DNA of 21,467 nt, taken from assembly GCA_964495755.1 (NCBI GenBank), contig CAZBXU010000042.1:1-21467 (forward strand). The letters run 5' to 3'. The notes under the pieces were generated by a model, which saw only the letters and a list, made by a program, of their open reading frames with translations, ran no database searches and had not been told where the DNA came from. The stretch comes from JAFGQJ01 sp964495755 (GTDB lineage Bacteria; Spirochaetota; Spirochaetia; SZUA-6; DRHE01). Shown here piece after piece: positions 1 through 6,588 of the stretch. Both the position numbers and the translations under genes were made by a program. Positions within the stretch are counted from its first letter, which is position 1. Each line of letters begins with the position of its first letter.

Positions 1-1
1 C

Positions 2-514
2 GGGATGATTGCCAAAGCAATATTGCAAGCGTACGGGATCAAAGATGGAGATTACAGGCCATTCTATCTATCGATATCAAATGCCGTTCAGGGCATGCGG
101 TCCTCCGAAATCGATCTGATTTTTTATCTCAGCAATGGTCCCGGGTCCGCCCTCGCGGAGCTTTCCGAGGAGGTATCGGTTATTATCCTGAGCATCGATC
201 CAGTTTCCATACATCCGGTTATAGATGCCCACCCGTACTGGCAATTGAGCTCCATAAAGCAACGCATCTGGCCTCGATTGACGGAGGACGTGCTTACCCC
301 GCGCACCTCCACGCTTCTCATCACCCATAAAGACGTACCTCATCAACTGATAAAAAAAATCACAGCTGTGATCATGGAGCATGCCGGGGAAATCAGCTTC
401 GAATACTCAGATGGAGTGAAATACGGTGTCGAGTCGGCGCTGCAGGGAGTTTCCATTCCTCTACATCCGGGTGAGGAGGAATACTTCAGAGAGCGAGGCT
501 TACTGGATGTTTGA
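2..514 (+). CDS. TAXI-family TRAP transporter substrate-binding protein, C-terminal part (5' end outside window)
   Basis: This is the C-terminal ~170 residues of a periplasmic binding protein of the TAXI type, which delivers small solutes (in characterised cases dicarboxylates or amino acids such as glutamate) to a fused TRAP permease. The reading frame is open to the left window edge, so the ATG at 5 is probably internal and the signal peptide lies outside. Visible family features are the YGI..GDY segment near the start of the visible part, a central stretch on SNGPGSALAELSEEV, and the typical ending IPLHPGEEEYFRERGLLDV; TAXI proteins commonly end in 'P.HPGA..YF.E.G'. The stop overlaps the start of the next short frame (ATGTTTGA). 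The permease is not seen downstream, so it may lie upstream or be missing. The substrate cannot be predicted. The family call is fairly secure despite truncation. Confidence 0.75.
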   Translation, partial: GMIAKAILQAYGIKDGDYRPFYLSISNAVQGMRSSEIDLIFYLSNGPGSALAELSEEVSVIILSIDPVSIHPVIDAHPYWQLSSIKQRIWPRLTEDVLTPRTSTLLITHKDVPHQLIKKITAVIMEHAGEISFEYSDGVKYGVESALQGVSIPLHPGEEEYFRERGLLDV

Positions 515-668
515 GGTAACCGGCCACCGCGGCGTCAGGGCTCTTTCTCCGGAAAACACACTGGCAGGATTTCGACTGGCCGCAGACCTTGGTTGCGCGG
601 CTGTTATCGAGAATCAGCCATGGGAGGTAATGATCGAGTCCAGGAATGTTCCGGATGCCTTCAGGTAG
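507..668 (+). pseudogene. Truncated glycerophosphodiester phosphodiesterase (GDPD) N-terminal remnant
   Basis: A 53-codon frame begins at an ATG overlapping the stop of the transporter gene, with GAGG eight bases upstream. Its first ~33 residues are an excellent GDPD N-terminus: TGHRGVRALSPENTLAGF, holding the catalytic HRG and the PENT motif, then RLAADLGCAAV. In GDPD enzymes, which hydrolyse glycerophosphodiesters to glycerol-3-phosphate and an alcohol, this should continue into the metal-binding E-x-D and about 200 more residues. Here homology stops near 610, and the frame runs through unrelated residues to a stop at 666-668. The barrel and most catalytic residues are absent, so the product should be inactive. 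The cause is either deletion or rearrangement in the genome, or a contig misjoin between about 606 and 700. The GDPD identity of the first part is clear; which cause applies is unknown. Confidence 0.7.
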
Positions 669-690
669 AGTCGAGGCGCAACTTCAGTGG

Positions 691-713
691 AGGGGCAAGC
701 TACACCAGCCCCT
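691..713 (-). terminator. GC-rich dyad across the gdhA stop codon (weak terminator candidate)
   Basis: Perfect 6-bp arms AGGGGC (691-696) and GCCCCT (708-713) flank an 11-nt loop that contains the gdhA stop. There is no T-run on the minus-strand side, so it lacks the standard intrinsic terminator signature. It could slow polymerase or protect the mRNA 3' end, or be chance. Confidence 0.25.
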
Positions 714-2046
714 GATCGATCATGGAATCGGCGACCTTCTTGAACCCGGCGATGTTGGCGCCGTTGACGTAGTTGCCGGGGGTTTCGTACTCCTCGGAGG
801 CCCGTTTGCAGGCCTGGTGGATATTGATCATGATGCCGTGCAGCTTGGAATCCACTTCCTCCGCGGACCAGCTCATATGCATGCTGTTCTGGGCCATCTC
901 CAGCCCCGAGCAGGCCACGCCGCCGGCGTTGGCCGCCTTGCCCGGACCGAATAATATCCCCTTGGAGATGAGAAACTCGGTAGCCTCCAGAGTCGTGGGC
1001 ATGTTAGCCCCCTCGGAGACGCAGATGCAGCCCTTCTCCACCAGGGCCTTGGCATCCTCTAAGTCCAACTCGTTCTGGGTGGCCGAGGGTAGGGCGATAT
1101 CCACCGCGCTCAGGCCCCAGGGACGTTTGCCCTCCACGTACTTGGCCTTATTATACTTCTCCGCGTACTCCTTGATCCGACCCCGGCGGAAGTTCTTCAG
1201 CTCCATGATGAAGTTCCACTTCTCCTCGTCCACCCCGTCCTCATCCACGATGCTGCCGTTGGAGTCCGAAAGGCTCACCACCTTGGCCCCCAGCTGATTG
1301 AGCTTCTGGACAGTGTACTGGGCCACGTTTCCGGAACCGGACACGGCCACCCGCTTGCCCTCGATCGTCGTATCTTTGGTTTTCAACATCTCCTGGGCGA
1401 AATAAACGCTTCCGTACCCCGTAGCCTGGGGACGGATCAGGCTTCCCCCCCAGTTCAGGCCCTTGCCCGTGAAAACTCCTTCGAAGAGGTTGCGGAGACG
1501 CTTGTACTGGCCGAACATGTAGCCGATCTCCCGGCCGCCCACACCGATGTCCCCCGCCGGCACGTCGGTGTTGGCGCCGATATGGCGGAACAGCTCGTTC
1601 ATGAAACTCTGGCAGAAGCGCATCACCTCTTCGTCGCTCTTGCCCTTGGGATCGAAATCGCTTCCGCCCTTGCCTCCGCCCATGGCCAGACCGGTCAAGC
1701 TGTTCTTGAAGATCTGCTCAAAACCGAGGAACTTGAGGATACTCAGGTTTACCGAGGGGTGAAAACGGATCCCCCCCTTGTAGGGGCCGATGGCGCTGTT
1801 GAACTGTACTCGGTAACCCCTGTTGAGGCGGTATTCCCCCCGGTCATCCTGCCAGGGAACGCGGAACAGGATGGTCCGCTCCGGCTCAATGAGCCGTTCC
1901 AGAATCACAGATTTGCGGTACTTCGGGTCCCGCTCGACCACAATGTCCAGGGAGCCGAGAACTTCCCGAACAGCCTGCAAAAACTCTTTTTCCCAGGGAT
2001 ATCGCTTGCTCACCTGCTCGATCACATCATCCACATAACTGCCCAT
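700..2046 (-). CDS. gdhA: Glutamate dehydrogenase (hexameric, NADP-type)
   Basis: Cytosolic enzyme interconverting 2-oxoglutarate plus ammonium and L-glutamate, probably in the assimilatory direction. Its 448 residues match the usual bacterial NADP-GDH length (about 445-450). The substrate domain shows GPYKGGIRFHP (Lys90), FKNSLTGLAMGGGKGG with Lys114 and catalytic Lys126, then SDFDP, and DVPAGDIGVGGREIG with catalytic Asp166. The Rossmann domain carries VAVSGSGNVAQY. The ATG at 2046 is preferred because CAGGAGG (2052-2058) sits just upstream; a TTG at 2070 would give eight more residues but overlaps the -10 element. It is a single-gene unit with its own promoter, convergent with the truncated GDPD frame. 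Cofactor preference (NADPH rather than NADH) is inferred from overall family resemblance, not from a read-out of the binding pocket. Confidence 0.97.
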   Translation of the reverse strand: MGSYVDDVIEQVSKRYPWEKEFLQAVREVLGSLDIVVERDPKYRKSVILERLIEPERTILFRVPWQDDRGEYRLNRGYRVQFNSAIGPYKGGIRFHPSVNLSILKFLGFEQIFKNSLTGLAMGGGKGGSDFDPKGKSDEEVMRFCQSFMNELFRHIGANTDVPAGDIGVGGREIGYMFGQYKRLRNLFEGVFTGKGLNWGGSLIRPQATGYGSVYFAQEMLKTKDTTIEGKRVAVSGSGNVAQYTVQKLNQLGAKVVSLSDSNGSIVDEDGVDEEKWNFIMELKNFRRGRIKEYAEKYNKAKYVEGKRPWGLSAVDIALPSATQNELDLEDAKALVEKGCICVSEGANMPTTLEATEFLISKGILFGPGKAANAGGVACSGLEMAQNSMHMSWSAEEVDSKLHGIMINIHQACKRASEEYETPGNYVNGANIAGFKKVADSMIDQGLV

Positions 2047-2069
2047 AGTTTCCTCCTGCAATTTCTTCA

Positions 2070-2098
2070 ATTCTAAATCAAAATTTCATTTTAAACAA
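2070..2098 (-). promoter_or_regulatory. Putative sigma-70-like promoter of gdhA
   Basis: On the minus strand, TTGTTT (2093-2098) is followed after 17 bp by TAGAAT (2070-2075), five of six bases of the -10 consensus. The predicted start site leaves a short leader containing the strong CAGGAGG site before the gdhA ATG. The -35 box matches only in its TTG. Confidence 0.5.
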
Positions 2099-2169
2099 TT
2101 CCTCTGCTCCAAGAATTGCAGATTTTTTTAAAGTGAGATTCCAGATAGTGAGAGAGCGTCCCCATGACA

Positions 2170-2919
2170 CTATCGACCGGACGCGGCGACCCTGGCTGTT
2201 ATAGACCGGATGCTGTGGCCGAGATCTCCGGACAGAGGCTTTCCGCTTGCTCTCTCCGTCAGGATATCGTCGATTCTCTCCTCGAATGGTACCGAACCCA
2301 GAAGCACGGTGCCGTACTTCTCGGCCAAGGCCCCGGCGCTTGAGTCGGAACCGGGCCGCACCATATTTTCTACCAGGCCGACCACAGGAGCCTTCAGCTC
2401 GCTGAGCATTGCCAACAGCCGCTCCACCACGTGCAGCACCAGGCGGGAGGGAGTGGTCACCACCAGGAACTCGAGATCCCGGAGATAGCGCAGCGCGTCG
2501 AGGATCTCGTCTCCGATGCCCGGCGGCATGTCGATCAGCAAAAAATCCAGCGGATCCCAGATTGTGATCGCCAGCAGTTCGAGCATTGCCTGAGTAACGT
2601 CTGACCCGCGCAGCGGTACCGGATGCTCGCGGCTGAAGGCGGCAAAGCTCATGAAATCCACAGAGTTGCTTGCCCGCAGAGGTTTGATCCCGGATTCTTC
2701 CTCCGGAAAGTCCAGCTTGACATCGAGCAGGAGGTGAGCCGAAGCGCCCTGAAAGTCCAGGTCGAGCAAGCCGGTTCTGTATCCACCTTCGCCTAAAGCC
2801 AGGGCGCTCAGGGCTGCACAAACGCTCTTGCCCACACCGCCCTTGGCGCTTGAAACGGCAATGATCCGCTTCACCGGTTCTAAACGCTTGCCGATCACAT
2901 CGAGGCGAGGATCAATCAT
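2170..2919 (-). CDS. Mrp/MinD-type P-loop ATPase, probable ATPase-type HypB (nickel-insertion partner of HypA)
   Basis: A 249-residue cytosolic SIMIBI-class ATPase. The deviant Walker A AKGGVGKS lies at residues 25-32 with the signature lysine at 26. The switch segment LLDLDFQGAS and Walker B-like FLLIDMPPGIGDE follow. Generic Mrp/ApbC Fe-S carriers have a C-terminal CxxC after the 'VENM' segment; here VENMVRPGSDSS has none, so Fe-S cluster transfer is unlikely. The gene is directly coupled to hypA: its ATG lies in GATGATTGA, across the hypA stop. This pairing, the length and the IDPRLDVI N-terminus fit the archaeal ATPase-type HypB (HypB-AT, Thermococcus), which binds HypA and promotes nickel loading for [NiFe] hydrogenase. 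A GTG at 2922 is an alternative start. The fold is certain; the HypB role is inferred from neighbour and resemblance. Confidence 0.8.
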   Translation of the reverse strand: MIDPRLDVIGKRLEPVKRIIAVSSAKGGVGKSVCAALSALALGEGGYRTGLLDLDFQGASAHLLLDVKLDFPEEESGIKPLRASNSVDFMSFAAFSREHPVPLRGSDVTQAMLELLAITIWDPLDFLLIDMPPGIGDEILDALRYLRDLEFLVVTTPSRLVLHVVERLLAMLSELKAPVVGLVENMVRPGSDSSAGALAEKYGTVLLGSVPFEERIDDILTERASGKPLSGDLGHSIRSITARVAASGR

Positions 2920-3328
2920 CACCAAGATCTTCGAGATCTACAGATTTGATGCTGACGCCCCTTCCCTTCTCCAGTCCGAAGTCGGGACTGCCGCAGAAAG
3001 GACAGCGCATGTACACATGAGCAGCCTCGGGAAGGAAATGAATCGCCTCCCGTTCCTCCTCCCCCAAATCGGTATGCTGCTCTAAAAGCCAATCCTTCTT
3101 GCAGACGTTACAGCGAAAGGTTGCTTTCTCGATTTCGAAGTGAAAAACATCGGGACTGAACGGGCGGCCGGCCAGGATGTTCTTCAAACCCACCGAGAAT
3201 ACCTCCATTTCTATACGCTGGAGCTCCCCGATGAGTACGTTGACGGCCAATACCGTCTTTCTACCGTTTTCTTCGTACAACCGCTCGACCGTAGAAACGA
3301 CGGCCTCTGCCAGTGCCCACTCGTGCAT
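2912..3328 (-). CDS. hypA: HypA nickel metallochaperone (long, archaeal-like form)
   Basis: A 138-residue HypA/HybF protein that binds nickel through its N-terminal Met1-His2-Glu3 and zinc through two CxxC pairs, delivering nickel to the [NiFe] hydrogenase large subunit (in some bacteria also to urease). The MHE start is intact. The zinc ligands are Cys73/Cys76 and Cys109/Cys112. The 32 residues between the two pairs far exceed the spacing in proteobacterial HypA (about 113-118 residues in total), and resemble Thermococcus HypA, which is about 139 residues with similarly separated cysteines. The ATG abuts the TAG of the upstream membrane-protein gene with no gap, and the stop overlaps the downstream ATPase start, so the three genes are translationally coupled. 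No hydrogenase subunit is in the window; the client protein is unknown. Confidence 0.92.
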   Translation of the reverse strand: MHEWALAEAVVSTVERLYEENGRKTVLAVNVLIGELQRIEMEVFSVGLKNILAGRPFSPDVFHFEIEKATFRCNVCKKDWLLEQHTDLGEEEREAIHFLPEAAHVYMRCPFCGSPDFGLEKGRGVSIKSVDLEDLGDD

Positions 3329-3709
3329 CTATTCGTTTTCGAACCGTGACATGATTTCCGGGAACTCGTAGATTACCATGCCGCTGTCCTCTACTTCCAT
3401 TCTCACGTGTAATCCGTCCACCATGCGATTGATGGCTTCTTCAGCCTCCCTCATGCTCAAGTCGGTCTCCAAAACGATATCGGAAACGGTGAGCCGGCCC
3501 TTCCGTTTGTAGGCGGCGCGAAAGATCCGTCCTTCAACGCCGTGAGATTGATTGGACGCGGTAGAACCGAACCTGGTGGCGTCGTAGATCTGCCAGCGAT
3601 CCCGGGCGTTGAGCCGGTTCTGATTATTGAACAAGTCATTGAAGAAGCGCATTCCGAATCGAAAGATCAGGAAGATAAACAGAGCGGGAATCAGAATCCC
3701 GAAAAACAT
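3329..3709 (-). CDS. Small membrane-anchored protein with winged-helix-like C-terminal domain (unknown function)
   Basis: A 126-residue protein I do not recognise by name. Residues 2-22 (FFGILIPALFIFLIF...) form one hydrophobic membrane segment, followed by a basic, polar linker (residues 25-60). The C-terminal ~65 residues (GRIFRAAYKRKGRLTVSDIVLE... to the end) have a winged-helix look: helix, KGRLTVSDI entry, DLSMREAEEAINRM recognition-type helix, then VRMEVEDSGMVIYEF as a possible wing. The frame is open further upstream to 3889, but that would overlap arsR; the ATG at 3709 has AGAGGAAAG upstream and begins exactly at the membrane segment. It lies between arsR and hypA and abuts hypA, so a role linked to the metal or hydrogenase module is plausible but unproven. 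Confidence 0.7.
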   Translation of the reverse strand: MFFGILIPALFIFLIFRFGMRFFNDLFNNQNRLNARDRWQIYDATRFGSTASNQSHGVEGRIFRAAYKRKGRLTVSDIVLETDLSMREAEEAINRMVDGLHVRMEVEDSGMVIYEFPEIMSRFENE

Positions 3710-3760
3710 CAAGGGCTTTCCTCTCAGGTGTCCAATGTAATCATATGCAGGAAAAGTTTC

Positions 3761-3817
3761 AAACCCCGTACAGATCTGCAGGAAGTAGCAGTGCGAAAAA
3801 AATCGCTTTCGGGGTTT
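3761..3817. other. Nested inverted repeats between arsR and the membrane-protein gene
   Basis: AAACCCCG (3761-3768) and CGGGGTTT (3810-3817) form a perfect 8-bp inverted repeat reaching into the arsR stop codon. Inside lie the palindrome CAGATCTG (3771-3778) and a small hairpin GCGA-AAAAAA-TCGC (3793-3806). In the mRNA this could fold into a multi-arm structure separating arsR from the downstream three genes. No clear intrinsic terminator is present. Function unknown. Confidence 0.35.
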
Positions 3818-4133
3818 AGCCGTGGGACTGTTGAATACTCTTGATCTTCTCCTTGATCTCATCAACGGAATCGGCCATCGTTTTGACAAGACTACGAATG
3901 AACGGATCGCTTATCCGGTATACCCGCTTGTTTCCCTTCACCTGGGAGGTCACGATTCCTCTGCGCTTCAACACGGCCAGATGCTGAGAAACCACCGGCT
4001 GGGATTGTTCCAGGCAGCTCCAGAGTTCGGACACACAGGTTTCCTCCCCCATCTCTATGGCGCAGAGAATCTTCAAACGCAGCGGGTGACCGCAGGCCTT
4101 CATCATGGCAGCCAGTTCGTCAATTTTTGTCAT
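3816..4133 (-). CDS. ArsR-family winged-helix transcriptional regulator
   Basis: A 105-residue repressor-type protein. Its core GHPLRLKILCAI (residues 15-26), helix-turn-helix SQPVVSQHLAVLKRRGIV (44-61) and wing QVKGNKRVYRI are classical ArsR/SmtB features. Cysteines are at 14, 24, 33 and 40; Cys33 lies in ETCVSEL at the place of the ELCVCDL metal box, but the second box cysteine is replaced by Ser35, so a different ligand set or a thiol/persulfide sensor is possible. The frame is open to 4208, but the ATG at 4133 gives the standard start MTKIDELAAMM and has AGGA just upstream. It is first in the arsR-membrane protein-hypA-ATPase cluster and divergent from a cysteine desulfurase gene, so it could control either or both. 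The inducer is unknown. Confidence 0.88.
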   Translation of the reverse strand: MTKIDELAAMMKACGHPLRLKILCAIEMGEETCVSELWSCLEQSQPVVSQHLAVLKRRGIVTSQVKGNKRVYRISDPFIRSLVKTMADSVDEIKEKIKSIQQSHG

Positions 4134-4143
4134 AATCCTATAT

Positions 4144-4172
4144 AGAATAACCTGTTTATAACAAATCTGCAA
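4144..4172 (-). promoter_or_regulatory. Putative arsR promoter with a short dyad (possible autoregulatory operator)
   Basis: On the minus strand TTGCAG (4167-4172) and TATTCT (4144-4149) are separated by 17 bp. A small inverted repeat, ATAA-CCTGT-TTAT (4147-4159), overlaps the -10 box, where an ArsR repressor would block transcription. The boxes are poor matches and the dyad is short, so both calls are tentative. Confidence 0.3.
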
Positions 4173-4182
4173 GCCGTCCTGG

Positions 4183-4211
4183 TTGATTCCCCTTTTCATT
4201 TTCACCATATT
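4183..4211 (+). promoter_or_regulatory. Putative promoter of the cysteine desulfurase-thiI operon
   Basis: TTGATT (4183-4188), a 17-bp spacer and CATATT (4206-4211) give a four-plus-four match to sigma-70 boxes. The implied 5' leader is only about a dozen bases, and no good Shine-Dalgarno precedes the ATG at 4229. Confidence 0.35.
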
Positions 4212-4228
4212 CCCCCAAGATACCAGTC

Positions 4229-5407
4229 ATGAGCTCAATCTACCTCGACTGGGCCGCCACGGCTCCGCCGGACCCGGAAATTCAGGAACAGGTTTTACAG
4301 ATCTCTCGGGCCTTGTTCGCCAACCCCTCCGCCGCCCACGGCGCGGGCCGGGAGGCGGAAAAACTGCTCGACGACTGCCGGCAGCGGATGGCCAAGATCC
4401 TGGGTTGTCGGGCCAAGGAGGTGGTTTTCACCTCCGGAGGAACCGAATCGAACAACATGGTCCTGTTCTCCCTCCTGCACAAGAAGAGGGACCGGCGGAT
4501 CGTTATCAGCGGAATCGAGCACCCCTCTGTTTATCAACCCGCCCAGACCCTCAAGCGCCTGGGCTTCGAGGTTGCACTGGTGCCGGCCGATGCATCGGGC
4601 CAAATCGATCCGAACCGTATTCTCTCTGCTCTGGACGAAAGGACCTCGCTGGTGACGGTGATGCTGGTAAACAACGAGACCGGGGCGATTCAGCCATTGG
4701 CGGAGATTTCCGAGGCTATGCGGGATTTCCAAAACCGCAGTGGAAAAAAAATTCTGCTTCACACCGATGCGGTCCAGGGCTTCGGAAAGATCCCATTTCA
4801 GCCGGACCTGCTCGGTGTGGACAGCGCCGCTCTGAGCGCCCATAAGATCGGCGGGCCCAGGGGAATGGGGGCCCTGTATGTCCGCGCCGGACGGATCCAG
4901 GAGTTTCTCTACTCAGGCGGCGGGCAGGAGTCTGGCCTCCGGCCGGGAACGGAAAATCTACCAGGTATCTATGGGTTTGTCCTTGCCGCTGAAAAGGCCT
5001 GCCCGCGGGTGGCGGAGAATCACAGGCGGGCGGAAGCGGCAATGGGGTCTTTTATCGAGGGACTTAAAAGTTTACCGGAGGTGATCCTGACCAACGTCGA
5101 ACGTCTTGAGAAGGCGGGCGCCCCTTTCTCCCCGTACATCCTCAATTTTTCCATTCCTCCTCTGCCGGGAGAACTTCTCGTTCGGGTTTGCGAGGAGGAG
5201 GGGTTTCTCGTCTCTACGGGATCTGCCTGCTCCTCCAAGAAAAAGGATCGTTTTCGGGTGCTGGAGAATATGGGGATCTCTCAGGAGATCGCCTTCTCCG
5301 CCATTCGCCTGTCCATAGGGCCCGGTGTCGCCGGTGCACAGCTCAGAGGTCTGGCAGCAGCGCTGAAGCGCCGGATTCCCGAGCTGCTTGAAATCTCCAC
5401 GGGTTGA
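4229..5407 (+). CDS. Cysteine desulfurase (NifS/IscS family), likely the ThiI-dedicated sulfur donor
   Basis: A PLP enzyme that takes sulfur from L-cysteine as a persulfide, leaving alanine. Its 392 residues are typical. The start is YLDWAATAP, followed by the cofactor segment SGGTESNN and HxxxxxP-type motif EHPSVY. ALSAHKIGGPRG holds the PLP lysine (Lys206) and STGSACSS holds the catalytic Cys334. RPGTENL is also intact. The next gene, thiI, begins two bases after this stop. The arrangement parallels Bacillus nifZ-thiI, where the desulfurase serves ThiI for 4-thiouridine synthesis, rather than isc or suf operons; no Fe-S scaffold gene is near. The gene is divergent from arsR. The general reaction is secure; dedication to ThiI is inferred from the pairing. 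Confidence 0.95.
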   Translation: MSSIYLDWAATAPPDPEIQEQVLQISRALFANPSAAHGAGREAEKLLDDCRQRMAKILGCRAKEVVFTSGGTESNNMVLFSLLHKKRDRRIVISGIEHPSVYQPAQTLKRLGFEVALVPADASGQIDPNRILSALDERTSLVTVMLVNNETGAIQPLAEISEAMRDFQNRSGKKILLHTDAVQGFGKIPFQPDLLGVDSAALSAHKIGGPRGMGALYVRAGRIQEFLYSGGGQESGLRPGTENLPGIYGFVLAAEKACPRVAENHRRAEAAMGSFIEGLKSLPEVILTNVERLEKAGAPFSPYILNFSIPPLPGELLVRVCEEEGFLVSTGSACSSKKKDRFRVLENMGISQEIAFSAIRLSIGPGVAGAQLRGLAAALKRRIPELLEISTG

Positions 5408-5409
5408 AC

Positions 5410-6588
5410 ATGGACCGTCTCTACCTGATTAAATATGGAGAACTTTCCCTGAAGGGGAAAAACCGCAAAGATTTTGAAAACCGGGTTCGCGATGATATCA
5501 GGTTGAAGCTGTCCGATCTGCCGATCAAGCTTCGCAAAGAGTGGGGACGACTATACCTCTATCCTCTCTCTCCGGACCAGGCGCTCGATGCCGGCGGTAG
5601 AATCGAGAGCACCCTGGCCCGTACCTTCGGGATCGTCGGCTTTTCCAAAAGCTACGCCGTGGCCAAAAACATTGAGGAGATTCAAGGGGCAGCCTGCGCA
5701 CTGGCCGAAGGATTGATGGGCAGCCGGGGCAAACGATTCAAGATCGAAGCCCGCCGATCTGACAAGAGCTTTCCCCACAGCTCCTACGAGATATGCTGCA
5801 TCCTCGGCGACAGTCTGCGCAGCCGTTTTCCCGAGCTGAAGGTGGATCTGAACCGCCCGGATTGGATCGTCCAGGTCGAGGTCCGCAAGCGGGTGTACGT
5901 GTACGGTCCGGATATAAAGGCTCCCGGGGGATTACCCCTAGGCGCGAGCGGCCGGGGATTGCTGCTCCTCTCCGGAGGCATCGACTCACCGGTGGCCGGC
6001 TACCTCATGGCCAAGAGGGGTCTGGCCATGGACGCAGTGTACTTTCACACGCCCCCCTATACCTCGGAGCAGGCCAGAGAAAAGGTACAGCTTCTGGCGG
6101 GGATTCTCTCGAGCTATGCAACGGGATTGCGGCTGTGGACCGTACCCTTCACGGAGATCCAGCTTCGGATCAACAAGACGGCCCGCAAGGAAACAACCAC
6201 ACTACTGGTGCGAGCCGCAATGCTGACGATCACCGATCGCCTGGCTCATCTGCACGGGCATGATTGTCTTGTTACCGGAGAGAGTCTCGGCCAGGTGGCC
6301 AGCCAAACCGTGCAGAGCCTGCACTTCACCGGAAGCTACACCGGTCTGCCCCTGTTTCGACCGCTGATCGGAATGGACAAATCGGAGATCATCCGGCTGG
6401 CCCATGACATCGGTACCTTCGAGACTTCCATTCTGCCCTATGAAGATTGCTGCACACTCTTCGCCCCGGATCATCCCGTTGTTCGCCCGGAGATCAACAG
6501 GATGGTAAGCTCCTTCCGATCTCTTGGGCTGCAAGATTCGATCGTGCAGGCGGTCGATCAGACCACGGAAGAATCAGTCGCTGGATGA
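5410..6588 (+). CDS. thiI: tRNA 4-thiouridine synthase ThiI (short form without rhodanese domain)
   Basis: ATP-dependent enzyme that adenylates U8 of tRNA and inserts sulfur; in many bacteria it also helps make the thiazole of thiamine. The 392 residues comprise an N-terminal ferredoxin-like region opening MDRLYLIKYGELSLKGKNR, a THUMP domain (roughly 60-170), and a PP-loop ATP pyrophosphatase with SGGIDS at 188-193. The end of the core, PYEDCCTLFAPDHPVVRP, has Cys347/Cys348 at the place of the conserved core cysteine (E. coli Cys344). The C-terminal rhodanese domain of the enterobacterial enzyme is absent, so sulfur must be delivered directly by the desulfurase encoded upstream. The ATG at 5410 is preferred; a TTG at 5404 overlaps the upstream stop. 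The last 15 bases overlap the convergent fmdB-type gene. Confidence 0.96.
   Translation: MDRLYLIKYGELSLKGKNRKDFENRVRDDIRLKLSDLPIKLRKEWGRLYLYPLSPDQALDAGGRIESTLARTFGIVGFSKSYAVAKNIEEIQGAACALAEGLMGSRGKRFKIEARRSDKSFPHSSYEICCILGDSLRSRFPELKVDLNRPDWIVQVEVRKRVYVYGPDIKAPGGLPLGASGRGLLLLSGGIDSPVAGYLMAKRGLAMDAVYFHTPPYTSEQAREKVQLLAGILSSYATGLRLWTVPFTEIQLRINKTARKETTTLLVRAAMLTITDRLAHLHGHDCLVTGESLGQVASQTVQSLHFTGSYTGLPLFRPLIGMDKSEIIRLAHDIGTFETSILPYEDCCTLFAPDHPVVRPEINRMVSSFRSLGLQDSIVQAVDQTTEESVAG

Noticed and set aside
2080..2169. Terminator downstream of the Mrp-type ATPase gene
   Set aside because: A run of T on the minus strand is present, but no stable stem precedes it; only a weak CAATTC/GAATTG dyad lies further down.
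2078..2821. 247-codon minus-strand frame overlapping the Mrp-type ATPase
   Set aside because: Different frame from the clearly recognisable P-loop ATPase; arginine-rich shadow.
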